Source: Lineus longissimus (lineage: Eukaryota > Nemertea > Pilidiophora > Heteronemertea > Lineidae). Taken from it: a stretch of 64,000 bases of DNA. A model generated the notes under the pieces. That model was not told where the DNA came from. It ran no database searches and saw only the letters and a list, made by a program, of their open reading frames with translations. Shown piece after piece: positions 54,543-64,000 of the stretch (position 1 is its first letter; the number at the start of each line of letters is the position of its first letter). The DNA is taken from positions 12,402,001 to 12,466,000 of the forward strand of contig NC_088314.1 of assembly GCF_910592395.1 (NCBI RefSeq), in the 5' to 3' direction. The position numbers and the translations under genes are program-made.

Positions 54543-56495
54543 ATGCCCAGGAAATCAGTGGGATTGAGAGCCAAACGGAAGAATTTCACCCCGATCCGAT
54601 TGCTACCGCGAGAGATTCAATCTGAATCTGATGAATACTTCACTGAGGCTGAAACAGAGATACCAGACGAATACATTGACGAGGTATACCAACGCATAAT
54701 GTTGGCGGAAGATAGTAGTGCAGGTAGGCCTGATCAGGGAGCCAGTAATCTCCCTATCTCGAGTTCTAGTGCTCCCCCAGCACAGGGAGCTGGGCCCTCT
54801 ATGATGCCGTCCCGGGTGACGACTCCTACTACCACGAGTGTAGTAATGATGACGAGTGGTACAAGTGTGGTGATGAGCACCACTCGAACCATGGCTGGGG
54901 CTGTGGCCGGATCAACAATGATGTCCGTGGCTGGGCCTGCCTTACTGAATCCCGTATCAATGCCGATGCCAGCATTGAACACATCCAGGGGCGAGCGTAT
55001 GCCACCCTGGACGGCAGGACAAATCCCACACCCCAGTAGTTATGCCACTCATGGCCAATCCCAGATGGTGGGGACGAGTTATGGCCAAATGTTTGGGATG
55101 GGTAATCCCCAAATGTCGTTAGGCCCGCAGCAGTACCCTTTGATGAGTACTAGTAATGGCTATGGCTATGCCTCATGGACCCCGCAGCCGCCCGTACAGC
55201 CAACCGTGCTGGTGAGTCATTCAGCCAGCCCAAGCCAGGGCCATGTGTCCTCGCCTCAGGCACCAATTGGGGATGGCGCTAGTATGAATAAAGAGCCACA
55301 GCAAACTCCCCATGTCCCCAGGTCCAGTAAGGCTGTGCGACGGCCTAGAAAGGCTAGTCTTTCCAGTTCAAGCTCTGAGCGGCCTAGGAAAAACTCATTA
55401 GATCGCTGGTGTGACAGCGACACTGAGGATGAAGCCCCAAGGCCCCGTCATCAGTTGTCAAGGGGTCCTAAGCTACCGCCATTCAGAGACACCACCAAGG
55501 AATCTTGGGAGGCATACTATAACCGATTTTCAGATGTGGCCAGCCGATGTGGCTGGACCGTTGAGGAGAAGCTGGACCACCTCCTCCCTAAGCTCCAGGG
55601 CGCCGCGGCTGAATTTGTTTACGGCCAGCTGGACAAATCAGTCAGGGGTGATTATAGGGCTTTGATTAGAGAGCTAAATCACCGCTTTAGGCGGATTGAA
55701 ACAGCAAAATCATATGGAGCCAAATTTTCGTGTCGCTCCCAAAAAGCAGGAGAGTCCGCCTCCGAGTTTGCTGCTGAGCTAAAACGGTTGTATTGCAAGG
55801 CCTATGGGTCAAGGGATGCCGAAACCAGGAGTGAGGATCTCCTCCGGAGGTTTCTGGATGGCCTCCATGATGATGATGTCCGTTTTCATGTTGAATACAT
55901 TAAAGATCCAAAGAATATCGACCAAGCTGTTTATGAGGTAGTCCGATTCAAGGACACACAACGGGTTCAGCGTAAGAAGCCAGTGAAAATAACCCGGGAG
56001 ACTGACATTGAGACTGAAGAATCTGATGAGGAGAATGTGCGAATGGCTAAAAACCATGGGGCCAAACCTCAGACTCAGTCTCACAAGAGACCGACCAGTA
56101 ACGGGACGGGTAATCAGCAGCCTAGCCAGGATGCATCACCCGCTGCTCCCCCTAGTGAGGAGATGACAAAGATTGTTAGCATGATGACAGATGTGATGTC
56201 ACGGCTGAGCAATCTTGAAAAGAAGGGCTCATCCCAAGGCCGTTGGGGTGGCGGGCAACATGGCCGCCAGCCAGGTCGTCCCCGGCAACCAAAGGAGAAT
56301 ATCCTCTGCTTCCGTTGCCGACAATATGGGCATTACTCGCGAGAATGCACCAACCCGCCAGTTGTGATGCAATCTGCACCACCAGTGGCTGCCCAGGCAG
56401 CACGGACCGCCATTAGTCCTAATGCGCCCACTTTTACCCCACGGAATGATCAAGCCCTACAGCAGGCGTCAAACTGCAACGGGCTACCCCAGTAG
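54543..56495 (+). CDS. gag: Gag polyprotein (650 aa)
   Basis: Structural protein that packages the element RNA in cytoplasmic particles. The ATG is the first in the leader. Residues 1-310 are long, low-complexity and Ser/Pro/Thr/Met-rich, including basic KAVRRPRKASLSS. A retrotransposon-gag domain follows at about 310-480 (LPPFRDTTKESWEAYYNRF, then WTVEEKLDHLLPKLQG and RFLDGLHDDDVRFHVEYI). A single CX2CX4HX4C zinc knuckle lies at 589-602 (CFRCRQYGHYSREC). The stop at 56,493 lies inside the start of the pol frame (46 bases shared), so Pol is probably made by -1 frameshifting; no classical slippery heptamer is obvious there. The frame is intact. Confidence 0.9.
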   Translation: MPRKSVGLRAKRKNFTPIRLLPREIQSESDEYFTEAETEIPDEYIDEVYQRIMLAEDSSAGRPDQGASNLPISSSSAPPAQGAGPSMMPSRVTTPTTTSVVMMTSGTSVVMSTTRTMAGAVAGSTMMSVAGPALLNPVSMPMPALNTSRGERMPPWTAGQIPHPSSYATHGQSQMVGTSYGQMFGMGNPQMSLGPQQYPLMSTSNGYGYASWTPQPPVQPTVLVSHSASPSQGHVSSPQAPIGDGASMNKEPQQTPHVPRSSKAVRRPRKASLSSSSSERPRKNSLDRWCDSDTEDEAPRPRHQLSRGPKLPPFRDTTKESWEAYYNRFSDVASRCGWTVEEKLDHLLPKLQGAAAEFVYGQLDKSVRGDYRALIRELNHRFRRIETAKSYGAKFSCRSQKAGESASEFAAELKRLYCKAYGSRDAETRSEDLLRRFLDGLHDDDVRFHVEYIKDPKNIDQAVYEVVRFKDTQRVQRKKPVKITRETDIETEESDEENVRMAKNHGAKPQTQSHKRPTSNGTGNQQPSQDASPAAPPSEEMTKIVSMMTDVMSRLSNLEKKGSSQGRWGGGQHGRQPGRPRQPKENILCFRCRQYGHYSRECTNPPVVMQSAPPVAAQAARTAISPNAPTFTPRNDQALQQASNCNGLPQ

Positions 56496-59400
56496 GCCAA
56501 GGGGCAGCCCGCATTGATGTAAATGTCGGCCAAGAAACAGAAGCATTGTCAGACTCAGAGTTAGCACTTGAGGTTGAGGAAGGTGATGGAAGTGAGAGCG
56601 ATATTGGGGATGGGGAGGAGGCCGACCTGGAGGCGATCAGGCGGCAAAAGCCTTCATATGCAGGAATATACATAGAAGGCCACATCCAGGGGTTGGATGT
56701 AACATTCACTGTCGACACGGGGTCGACCAAGACTATAATGTCCCATGCCACCTATATGAAAATTCCAGAACCGGAGCGACCGGTATTAGTTCCACCCTCC
56801 AAGAGGGGCCTACTAACAAATGCTGATGGGGGGTCCATCACGTACTACGGGAAAGCGCTGTTTTGGATGGACTTAGGGCCATTGAAACTCGAGAAGCCAT
56901 TGTTAGTCGCTGACATTGAAGATGAAGTGCTGTTAGGGGCAGACATTTTACAGCGGGACCCTGATGGCCCAGCGGACATATTGCTGTCCCAAAACCGGAT
57001 TATGTTGAAGGGCCAACTAATCCCCTTGAAGCAAATTGGATTACCAATTACAGCACGACGGGTGCGTGCTGCAGATCATTTCATTATTCCTGCTATGTCA
57101 GAGGTTATCATCCAAGGCCTTGTGGACAGAGCAAACACAACCAGGAAAAAGGATGCCTGTTTATTGATTGAGGCTAACCCCGTGATGGTTCAGCATTGCA
57201 ATATTGCCGTTGCTCCAACACTTGTTGATGCCACCAAGGATTGCACTGTCCCAGTAAGAGTAATGAACCCCTTCGAAGCCCCAGCCTCCATCAAGCAGGA
57301 CATGGTGATAGGAGTGGCCAGGACAGTTGGGAAGCCAAAAGCGTCAGTGCTAAGGCATGAGTCTGGTCGCCATGACAACGATGATACTGTAAGGCGGATT
57401 CAGATGTGCCCTAAACCCAGAGTCACTGATAGAATCCGAGCTGTAGGAAAGGGCTCTCCTATTACTCCCGCCCAAGACATGACATTACCTGAGTACCTAC
57501 AGCCAATGCTAGATGGCGCCAAGGAGGCTCTAAAATCACCCCAGGAAGAGACCACACTAAAAGAACTCATACTGGAGTTCTCTGATATCTTTTCCAAGGA
57601 TGATGCCGATATAGGAAGGACTCACCTGGTTGAGCATGAAATAGATACTGGGGATGCTAAACCTTTCAAGCAGGCTCCCAGAAAAGTTCCTATGGCCTTT
57701 GCCGGAGAGGAGTTGAAGTCGCTGAAAAAGATGCTGAACCAAGGCATTGTGAGGGAGTCGACCTCCCCGTGGGCCTCTGGGGTCGTCTTAGTTCGAAAAC
57801 GTGATGGTGGCGTCCGCCATTGTGTTGACTATCGGATGCTCAACAAATTGACAACTAACATTCCAGCGACACCCCTCCCCAGATGTGACACCCTGATTGA
57901 TAAACTGTCTGGGTCAGTGTACTTTAGTGCCCTTGACGTCACGTCGGCCTACCACAATGTCCCCATTAGGGAGCAAGATATCCCAAAAACTGCTTTTGCC
58001 ACAACTCATGGACTTTTTGAATACCTGACTATGCCGATGGGCCTAGCAGGCTCCCCGATGACCTTCCAGCGGCTAATTGAGCTGGCCATAAAAGGGTTAG
58101 TGCCAGAGGGGGTATGCGCCCTCTATCTGGACGACATCATCACTTTCTCAGTGGATTTTGAATCACATATCGTGAAGCTACGAAAGGTTTTTACCCGTAT
58201 CCGTGATGCCGGTTTTAAACTAAAGCCCTCAAAGTGCCACCTCCTGCAACTCGAAGTCAATTTCTTGGGTCACACGGTATCTAAAGATGGGGTCAAACCC
58301 AATGCGCAAAATGTGCAGAAATTGAAAGATTGGCCCGTTCCACGAAATGTCACTGATGTCCGAGGGATCATAGGCCTGGGTTCATATTATAGAAGGTTCA
58401 TCAAGGACTTTTCATCCCTGATGCATCCCCTCATCCAACTGACCAAGAAGGGGGTCTCCTTTCACTGGAGTGGAGAATGTGAGGCAGCATTCAAAATACT
58501 GCTTGAAAAACTTACAGGCCCGGAAGTCATGGCCTACCCTAGGCCTGAGGACACCTTCATACTAGACACTGATGCCTGTGATGTGGGAATAGGGGCAGTA
58601 CTGTCCCAGGTACAGGACGGGCGGGAGCGGGTGATTGCCTATGCCAGTGCAACCCTAAATAAGGCACAGAGAAATTATTGTGTCACAGACAGGGAACTAT
58701 TGGCCGTGAAACACTTTATTGAGTATTTCCGCCAGTATCTCCTGGGGAAGCCCTTCATCTGCCGCGTGGACCACATGGCATTAAAGTGGCTCTTTTCCCT
58801 CAAGGACCCCAAGGGCCGCGTTGCACGGTGGATCGAGATTTTGTCAGCTTACCAATTCACCCTGGAATGGAGACCAGGCAAAAAGCACCAAAATGCTGAC
58901 AGCATGAGTCGCTGTCCCAACCCGATGGACTGCGCCTGCCCTACCAATGGCGAGGACATCCCCTGTGGGTTATGTGCCAAATGTGACAAGAAATCGGCAG
59001 ACATGCAAAGTACCATGTATCCTGGCACTCAGCCAGTGCGGCGAATAACGCGTGCCAGGAACAGGCCTAATGCTCAGGCCCAGCCTAGCTGGGCGCTGCC
59101 CTATGCCCCACCGGACCTAAGACGTCATCAGGCCAAGGACCCAGACATAGGCCCAATTCTAAGTTGGTTCGAAACAGGCACACGGCCATTTGGGGCGGTT
59201 GTATGTGAAGCCAGCCAGGCCACCAGACATTATTGGAACTGTTGGGACAGCCTTACCCTCACTGACGGCATTCTGTTCAGAAAATTCAGCAGGAAAGACG
59301 GGACAGGTCACCACGAACAATTCCTTGTTCCCAGAGTCTTGAGGTCAGAAGTCCTACGAGAGATGCATGATTCTCCATTGGCTGGCCACCTGGGAAAGAA

Positions 59401-60475
59401 GAAATGCCGTGAGAAAACATTGCAGCGATTCTACTGGTATGGGGTGCGGATAGATGTTAACCTGTGGGTGTCCCGATGTGATCTCTGTGCACAGATCAAG
59501 AAGCCCCCAAAACCCCCGAGAGCCCCGATGGGAAAGATGACTGCAGGGGGGGTATTAGACAGATTGTCGACCGATGTACTTGGACCCCTCCCCACCTCAG
59601 CGCGTGGGAATAAATTCATACACGTCATTACTGATTCTTTCAGTAAGTGGGCGGAAGTATTTGCCACGCCAGACCAGACTGCCACCACCACGGCCAACCT
59701 CATTCTCAACGAGGTGATCGCCAGGTTCGGAACACCAATTGACATCCACTCAGATCAGGGTCGAAACTATGAGAGCAACATCTTCAAAGAGTTGTGTAGG
59801 TTGCTTGAGATCAGGAAGACAAGGGCGTCTCCTGCAAACCCCCGCTGTAACGGGCAATGTGAACGTTTCAACAAGACCCTGATCCGGATGATCAAGGCCT
59901 ATCTGAAGGGTCAGCAAGACCAATGGGATGTTAACTTAGGATGTCTGGCTGCTGCCTACCGAGCCACTCCAAATGAGTCGACGAAGTTAACTCCAAACCT
60001 GCTCATGTTAGGCCGTGAGGTTCGACTACCGGCAGAGGTGATGTTCCCGTACAGACCTGGCATCGAGGATGATGAGATAACGTCTTATGGCGAGTATGTG
60101 GACAAGTTGCGTGACACGATGGTCCATGCCCATGATGTCGCCCGGGAAAATTTGAAGGCCGCGGCTGAAAGACACAAGCAGAATCATGATGGCAAGGTCG
60201 TCTTTAACAAGTATAAAGTTGGGGATGGCGTCTGGTACCTCACAGATATAAGTCAGCTGGAGATAGCCCCAAAACTAAGGAAGGCATTTCAAGGCCCATA
60301 TCTAATCATCAAAAAGGTGAACGACCTTGACTACGTCATCCAGATGGATAAGCGGGGAAAGACCAAACTGGTCCACCACAACAAGTTGAAACCATATGAG
60401 GGCCAGGGTCCGCCGTGTGGTTTAGGAGCGTCAGGCGGAAGTTGCCTGAATGATGTCATACGCTGTTATGTATAG
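56450..60475 (+). CDS. pol: Pol: protease, RT, RNase H, integrase
   Basis: The frame is open from 56,450, overlapping the gag end in the -1 frame, and has no ATG near its start. Residue numbers count from 56,546. The aspartic protease has TVDTGSTKTIMS (DTG at 57-59). RT has YFSALDVTSAYHNVPI, MPMGLAGSPMTFQ and the catalytic YLDD at 527-530. RNase H has ILDTDACDVGIGAVLSQ and TDRELLAV. The integrase zinc finger reads HDSPLAGHLG...CDLCAQ. The catalytic triad is D1010, D1070, E1106, with 35 residues between the last two. The GPY/F-type tail reads FQGPYLIIKKVNDLDYVIQ. All domains are complete and in Ty3/gypsy order (integrase last). No chromodomain was seen. Confidence 0.93.
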   Translation, partial: SSPTAGVKLQRATPVGQGAARIDVNVGQETEALSDSELALEVEEGDGSESDIGDGEEADLEAIRRQKPSYAGIYIEGHIQGLDVTFTVDTGSTKTIMSHATYMKIPEPERPVLVPPSKRGLLTNADGGSITYYGKALFWMDLGPLKLEKPLLVADIEDEVLLGADILQRDPDGPADILLSQNRIMLKGQLIPLKQIGLPITARRVRAADHFIIPAMSEVIIQGLVDRANTTRKKDACLLIEANPVMVQHCNIAVAPTLVDATKDCTVPVRVMNPFEAPASIKQDMVIGVARTVGKPKASVLRHESGRHDNDDTVRRIQMCPKPRVTDRIRAVGKGSPITPAQDMTLPEYLQPMLDGAKEALKSPQEETTLKELILEFSDIFSKDDADIGRTHLVEHEIDTGDAKPFKQAPRKVPMAFAGEELKSLKKMLNQGIVRESTSPWASGVVLVRKRDGGVRHCVDYRMLNKLTTNIPATPLPRCDTLIDKLSGSVYFSALDVTSAYHNVPIREQDIPKTAFATTHGLFEYLTMPMGLAGSPMTFQRLIELAIKGLVPEGVCALYLDDIITFSVDFESHIVKLRKVFTRIRDAGFKLKPSKCHLLQLEVNFLGHTVSKDGVKPNAQNVQKLKDWPVPRNVTDVRGIIGLGSYYRRFIKDFSSLMHPLIQLTKKGVSFHWSGECEAAFKILLEKLTGPEVMAYPRPEDTFILDTDACDVGIGAVLSQVQDGRERVIAYASATLNKAQRNYCVTDRELLAVKHFIEYFRQYLLGKPFICRVDHMALKWLFSLKDPKGRVARWIEILSAYQFTLEWRPGKKHQNADSMSRCPNPMDCACPTNGEDIPCGLCAKCDKKSADMQSTMYPGTQPVRRITRARNRPNAQAQPSWALPYAPPDLRRHQAKDPDIGPILSWFETGTRPFGAVVCEASQATRHYWNCWDSLTLTDGILFRKFSRKDGTGHHEQFLVPRVLRSEVLREMHDSPLAGHLGKKKCREKTLQRFYWYGVRIDVNLWVSRCDLCAQIKKPPKPPRAPMGKMTAGGVLDRLSTDVLGPLPTSARGNKFIHVITDSFSKWAEVFATPDQTATTTANLILNEVIARFGTPIDIHSDQGRNYESNIFKELCRLLEIRKTRASPANPRCNGQCERFNKTLIRMIKAYLKGQQDQWDVNLGCLAAAYRATPNESTKLTPNLLMLGREVRLPAEVMFPYRPGIEDDEITSYGEYVDKLRDTMVHAHDVARENLKAAAERHKQNHDGKVVFNKYKVGDGVWYLTDISQLEIAPKLRKAFQGPYLIIKKVNDLDYVIQMDKRGKTKLVHHNKLKPYEGQGPPCGLGASGGSCLNDVIRCYV

Positions 60476-61008
60476 TACATGTACACCACTGGTATACATG
60501 CAGTAATTGTCCTGTTTCGAATGCTGTACTAGTAGCCCTTTCTATCGATGTTTTTGGCTGACAGTACTTGGAACTACTAGTACTTCTATATCCACTGTAA
60601 CCACAGTCATGTTGATGTCACTTATTATGCATATATATAAATCTGTATTTTGGGGTTGACCAGGCCCCCCCCCCCCTCTGTGTTGAGTTTTCGTATATTA
60701 TTGATGTGCTGGCTGATGCTGCTGCCATCCATGGTAGATTGATGTGAGGGTATGCCATGCCCATGATGTCTTCATGGCCAACTGGGTCACTGGTATAGCC
60801 CAGGGTGGTGTTCCAGTCAGCTGGAAGGGAAAATAGAAGACTTATTACAACTCAGGAACTGCTGTTCCTCATTGACTATCCATACTGATGTCGGGTCGTG
60901 GTCAACTTGTGGCCGATACTCTAAACACAGGGTGTGTACTTTAGCGAATATGACATTCCGCTTCGAGGGTGCATGGCTGACGCATGATGTGTTTCACCTA
61001 TGTAAAAG
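60476..61008 (+). other. Non-coding spacer between pol and ORF3
   Basis: About 530 bases without a coding frame, including a C-run at about 60,664-60,677. The 3' end becomes pyrimidine-rich towards the ORF3 acceptor. Confidence 0.6.
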
Positions 61009-61716
61009 ATGAATATGTCCGGAAATATGCTTACGCTTCACTTCTCTCGCTTCCAGATGGACGCCCTCGCTTTTGACCTGGAATTGGATGCCTTCTTGAA
61101 TGACGACTACCAGCCAGAAGGCCAAGAGATCCTCGATTGCCTCCTTTCCTCACCGAAGACAGGCCCGACCGAGCAAGTTCCGCGGGCAGCCACCCCACCA
61201 CCCGCCAACCCAGCTCCGTCTCATCTGTCACAAGGGGCGGCGATTGACGAGGCGACTTTTCCACCCGCTCCCCAGCAACTAGAGGTGCTGGATGCTATCT
61301 TCCGGCTAAGCACCCAGGTAGAGGGCATTCAGGCCATGCTCCAAGACGTGCTGGCTAGAGTTGACCCTCCAAAACAGGCGGAAGCCAAGAATGTCAGTGT
61401 TAGGAATGAGCAAAACACCCCTACCTCACTTTCATCACCAACGGTCCAGCAGGAAGTTGTCATGGCAGGACCAGAGCCGACCCTGCCACCAAAGAAGCGG
61501 GCGCGCCAACACTCCCCAGTAATGCCGCCCCCAGCTGAGCCACCACGACCCCGCAGTCAGAGACACCAGCGACAACACGTCAGGAGTACCATTCGAGTTG
61601 CCCACTCGACTGGCCGCGTGGCAAGGGGGAGACTCCCGGAGGTTAGCCCCGCTGTGGAGGGATATCACGATAGGATGCGTGATATCCGCAAGCACCTCAA
61701 CTCCCAGCGCCGTTAA
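61009..61716 (+). CDS. ORF3: accessory protein of the retrotransposon (up to 235 aa)
   Basis: An intact third frame after pol. The first ATG is at 61,009. Just before the in-frame ATG at 61,057 (residue 17) stands CTTCTCTCGCTTCCAG, an excellent splice acceptor, so a 219-residue product from a spliced mRNA is likely. The protein has an acidic start (DLELDAFLNDD), Pro-rich linkers and a heptad-like helix at about 90-118 (hydrophobic L91, L94, I97, L100, V104, I107, L111, V114). A monopartite NLS-like PPKKRAR lies at 160-166, and the tail is basic (PRSQRHQRQHVR). There is no signal peptide or membrane segment, so it is not an envelope. I know no family match. It could be a nuclear regulatory, RNA-binding or export factor; the function is unknown. 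Confidence 0.7.
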   Translation: MNMSGNMLTLHFSRFQMDALAFDLELDAFLNDDYQPEGQEILDCLLSSPKTGPTEQVPRAATPPPANPAPSHLSQGAAIDEATFPPAPQQLEVLDAIFRLSTQVEGIQAMLQDVLARVDPPKQAEAKNVSVRNEQNTPTSLSSPTVQQEVVMAGPEPTLPPKKRARQHSPVMPPPAEPPRPRSQRHQRQHVRSTIRVAHSTGRVARGRLPEVSPAVEGYHDRMRDIRKHLNSQRR

Positions 61717-62150
61717 TCCCCTTCCCCTTTGTCACCCGGATTACCCAGTCGCTGTTGTAAATATATATCATGTTGATCAGTTCCTGTCATATCATTTCTT
61801 TTACCATGTTCTAGATGTACATATCATATTATTTCTGGTCGCCATGTAGTTCAGTAGTTTGTTTAGTTAGTTGATTTAGATTGAATTTAAACCTGGAGTT
61901 TCTCATTCTGGTGCTATACAAGGGTGCTAAACAGATGAGTGGTGTTAGCTGTGGTTCTAACATTGTGATTGTAAATGGTTCCGTTCGTATATTTGTTTCT
62001 TGCCAGGGCGTTGTTTTACTCGACATTCCCATCCACATTCACTGTCCCTTTATATTATATTATAGTATCAATGTATGGTAGTGTACATTCGTCATACCAC
62101 ACACGTTTTATATTGCATTATATTAAGTCCGCCGAGGACGGCTGTGTTTT
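61717..62150 (+). other. 3' untranslated region of the retrotransposon
   Basis: AT-rich spacer between the ORF3 stop and the polypurine tract. Open frames that run from here into the LTR are incidental. Confidence 0.6.
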
Positions 62151-62163
62151 AAAGAGGGGGATA
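62151..62163 (+). other. Polypurine tract
   Basis: AAAGAGGGGGATA ends one base before the 3' LTR. It is the expected primer for plus-strand DNA synthesis. Confidence 0.75.
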
Positions 62164-62164
62164 G

Positions 62165-63642
62165 TGAAACGGTCACCAAAATTACCTTCTCATTTTCGTA
62201 ACCTTTTATGTAAACCTAGTTCCAGGCACAACGGTTTATTTCGTTTATTTTCGGACAAATTGTCAACAACTCTTTCTATCAATTTCCTGGATGCGTCGCC
62301 ATTTTATCGGTCATGTGACCTGGACGGCGGCCATCACTGTTTACAATTTTCTCGTATTTTTATTGGTTCTTCCTATCACGTGAGTGGCTGAGGAATGCCG
62401 AATGACCTCCTTTCCTACAGCACCGCTAAAGTTAAAATTTCATTGTTACCTCTCTAACGAAAACTTCTGTTATCTTGCAAATTTGGAATTTATCTCGATT
62501 AATCGTAAGCTTATTTAATCACTCCTTAGCATGTGCCTCGAACTACGGTGTTTTAAGTTATATTCAGTGCGATCTCTGCCAGGAAACGAAGGCTTTTGTA
62601 TCGGGTTGCTTGGTGATCTATTCATATTTTAATTGGGGGTGTCTTTGTGTGCGCAGTGCATTGTGGATCGGAATGTCAGTTGAATTATCATGTGGTCACG
62701 TGGACTTCGGGTATTTAATGGGATAGCGTGGGTTTCCGAGCAGACCGGCTCAGATGCGATTAGACGCAGACGATTTTCTCCTCTTGCTAAGAGTCGAGCA
62801 TTGGTACGTTTTTTTTATCTCCTCCTTTCTTCAGGAGTTGAGGGTACCCTTTTTATTCCTCTGTCTGTGGAGAGGCCAGTGACTTGCTCAAGTCTCTGAC
62901 TTATATAAATTCTTTTTTTTCTGCATACCCCTCGTGCTGCTGGTGGATCACTGGGGCCTTGCGGTCACTGCAGACCATTTCGAAATCGCTAGACCTCCCG
63001 ATATGCGTGTTGAGCTCGCGTAATTTTCTTTGGACCAGTTTTTTTGCTTCTGGCGAGCTCACCAGGTTGGACTGGTAAACGGGCCCAGAATCTCTTGTAT
63101 CGGGTAACTTCAATTGCGGGAATCTTTCTGTTTTGCTGGGGCAAAACTTGTATACACCTGGAATTGAGGTGTTGGTTGATTCTTCTTGGAATAGTTTTAT
63201 TCCAAGAGGTTTTTTTTTTTAAATACTTTTCCATGCCGGTCTCCTGAGGATTAACCCCTTGCCATTCTGCCTTGATTTGCAACAGTTGCTAACTGTTGCC
63301 CTGACGACATATGTCTGAAGTTATTGTATGCCACGGATGAGTGGTCTGTCTCCCTGATGTTTTATGAGGGACCATTTATGTGCGATTGTGTTGAATATTG
63401 TGATGTACCTGTATATATTAATGTTGTAACAGGGTGTGGGTGGGGTGAGTATTGAGAATAGATGCCGTATATTTTAACTGTTGGCCTGGACTTTATTTAA
63501 TTGGATTACCCGCCTGATGTCAGTGTATATCAGGGGGCGTCATTTTGGCCGAGATAATTTATGACAAGGAGGATCAGTAAGTTTGGCCAGAGGCTCTGAC
63601 CTGGAGGTCACCACTGGCACTTTTAGCCCCGAGGTTGTGACA
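62165..63642 (+). repeat. 3' LTR (1478 bp)
   Basis: Same length as the 5' LTR at a constant offset of 9181. The single difference noticed is A at 62,620. Its TATATAAA is at 62,902-62,909. Confidence 0.93.
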
Positions 63643-64000
63643 AGGTCAAGAGAACATGTTATACCACTAAGATTTCCAATGCAGAGCTGCCAGCTGGATG
63701 AAATAAGATTGAACTAATCAGCCATGGTATGTAAATATTACAGGAGGCAATGGAAGATATCCCTAGTTCAATATGTTGTATCGGTAGCTTTACAGAAAAG
63801 AAGTGTCAGAGAGGATGAGACTTCTCCATGGACAACTGTGGTATGTCCAGGCTGGGTTGTACAGCACAAGGATACAAAATGCTGTCTGTAATTGAGAGGT
63901 ATCCTGATTTAACAGAGGTCAAAATAAATAGAAATGACCAGTTTGGGACTAACACCACTGTCCTTTTTTTGATAAGGTAGAGATTACAGGAGTCAACAAA
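63643..64000 (+). mobile_element. GAGGCCC-family element, right part (continues past window)
   Basis: It resumes with AGGTCAAGAGAACATGTTAT and parallels 48,761-48,990, then 49,588-49,636. It lacks the foldback and the LINE of that copy. It therefore shows the pre-insertion state for both of those insertions. Confidence 0.75.

Larger units (their letters stand above)
52984..63642 (+). mobile_element. Complete young Ty3/gypsy LTR retrotransposon
   Basis: A 10,659-bp element has LTRs of 1478 bp each (TGAAACGG...GTGACA) and an AGGT target duplication (52,980-52,983 and 63,643-63,646). It has a PBS, gag, pol in the -1 frame, a third ORF, and a polypurine tract at 62,151-62,163. The LTRs appear identical except T at 53,439 versus A at 62,620. 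All coding regions are open, with every catalytic motif. An empty target of the same repeat is at 48,761. It is probably recently active. An envelope gene was not recognised. Confidence 0.93.

Noticed and set aside
61009-61716. ORF3 as an envelope gene
   Set aside because: No signal peptide, transmembrane segment or cysteine pattern; the protein is Pro-rich and basic with an NLS-like motif.

Overview
The window is animal nuclear DNA, most likely from a marine invertebrate. Open frames are short and interrupted, splice-site-like junctions are frequent, and the content is dominated by eukaryotic transposons: Ty3/gypsy, BEL/Pao, CR1/L2-type LINEs, Helentron/Helitron, piggyBac, hAT-like and PIF/Harbinger-like. 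The commonest repeats have tandem ~0.13-0.3 kb cores, a (GAC)n or (GACA)n microsatellite near one end, a GAGGCCCAAGGGCC or GGCCATTGTGCTCACC start and a hairpin end of the type GGTGAGCTAAAA. This matches the 'pearl'/Helentron-like elements known from bivalves and other marine invertebrates. The species cannot be fixed from the sequence alone.

Layout. 0-14.4 kb: a candidate promoter with a tiny first exon (~0.86 kb), several Helentron-like elements, a degraded transposon protein split by a tandem array (3.7-6.9 kb), a Helentron endonuclease scrap (7 kb) and a piggyBac-type MITE that still carries the acidic start of a transposase (8.7-9.2 kb). 14.5-17.7 kb: a rearranged Ty3/gypsy element. 19.0-23.0 kb (minus strand): a broken RPA-like, OB-fold gene in recognisable exons, one of them split by a 5'-truncated LINE. 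24.5-27.3 kb: a BEL/Pao remnant interrupted by a 1.58 kb TIR element with a TTA target duplication. 27.4-32.2 kb (minus strand): a decayed autonomous Helentron with a 2A-like peptide, cysteine peptidase, 21-residue basic repeats, zinc finger, helicase C-terminus and endonuclease; the Rep region is missing. 32-41 kb: mostly tandem-core Helentron-like elements. 41.7-43.0 kb: a hAT-like element containing a Harbinger-like element with a MADF fragment. 43.2-46.5 kb: the best host-gene candidate, with promoter motifs, two phase-0 exons and a poly(A) signal. 46.5-52.9 kb: a long foldback element, a second LINE and a second piggyBac-like MITE.

52,984-63,642 is the centrepiece: a complete, apparently very young Ty3/gypsy LTR retrotransposon. 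Its two 1478-bp LTRs differ at one position that I could find. It has a 4-bp target duplication, a PBS, intact gag and pol, a polypurine tract, and an additional third ORF after pol. That ORF has a splice-acceptor-like sequence directly before an internal ATG. The target was a Helentron-like repeat whose empty relative lies at 48.76 kb in the same window.

A second theme is regulatory. The tandem cores repeatedly contain CCCCCTGGTGGCC, a close match to the core of the animal CTCF motif, together with TGACCTCTGTGACCTTGA, which reads as a DR3-type nuclear-receptor site overlapping an ERR/SF-1-like half-site. Transposon arrays are therefore spreading ready-made candidate binding sites. Occupancy and function are inference.
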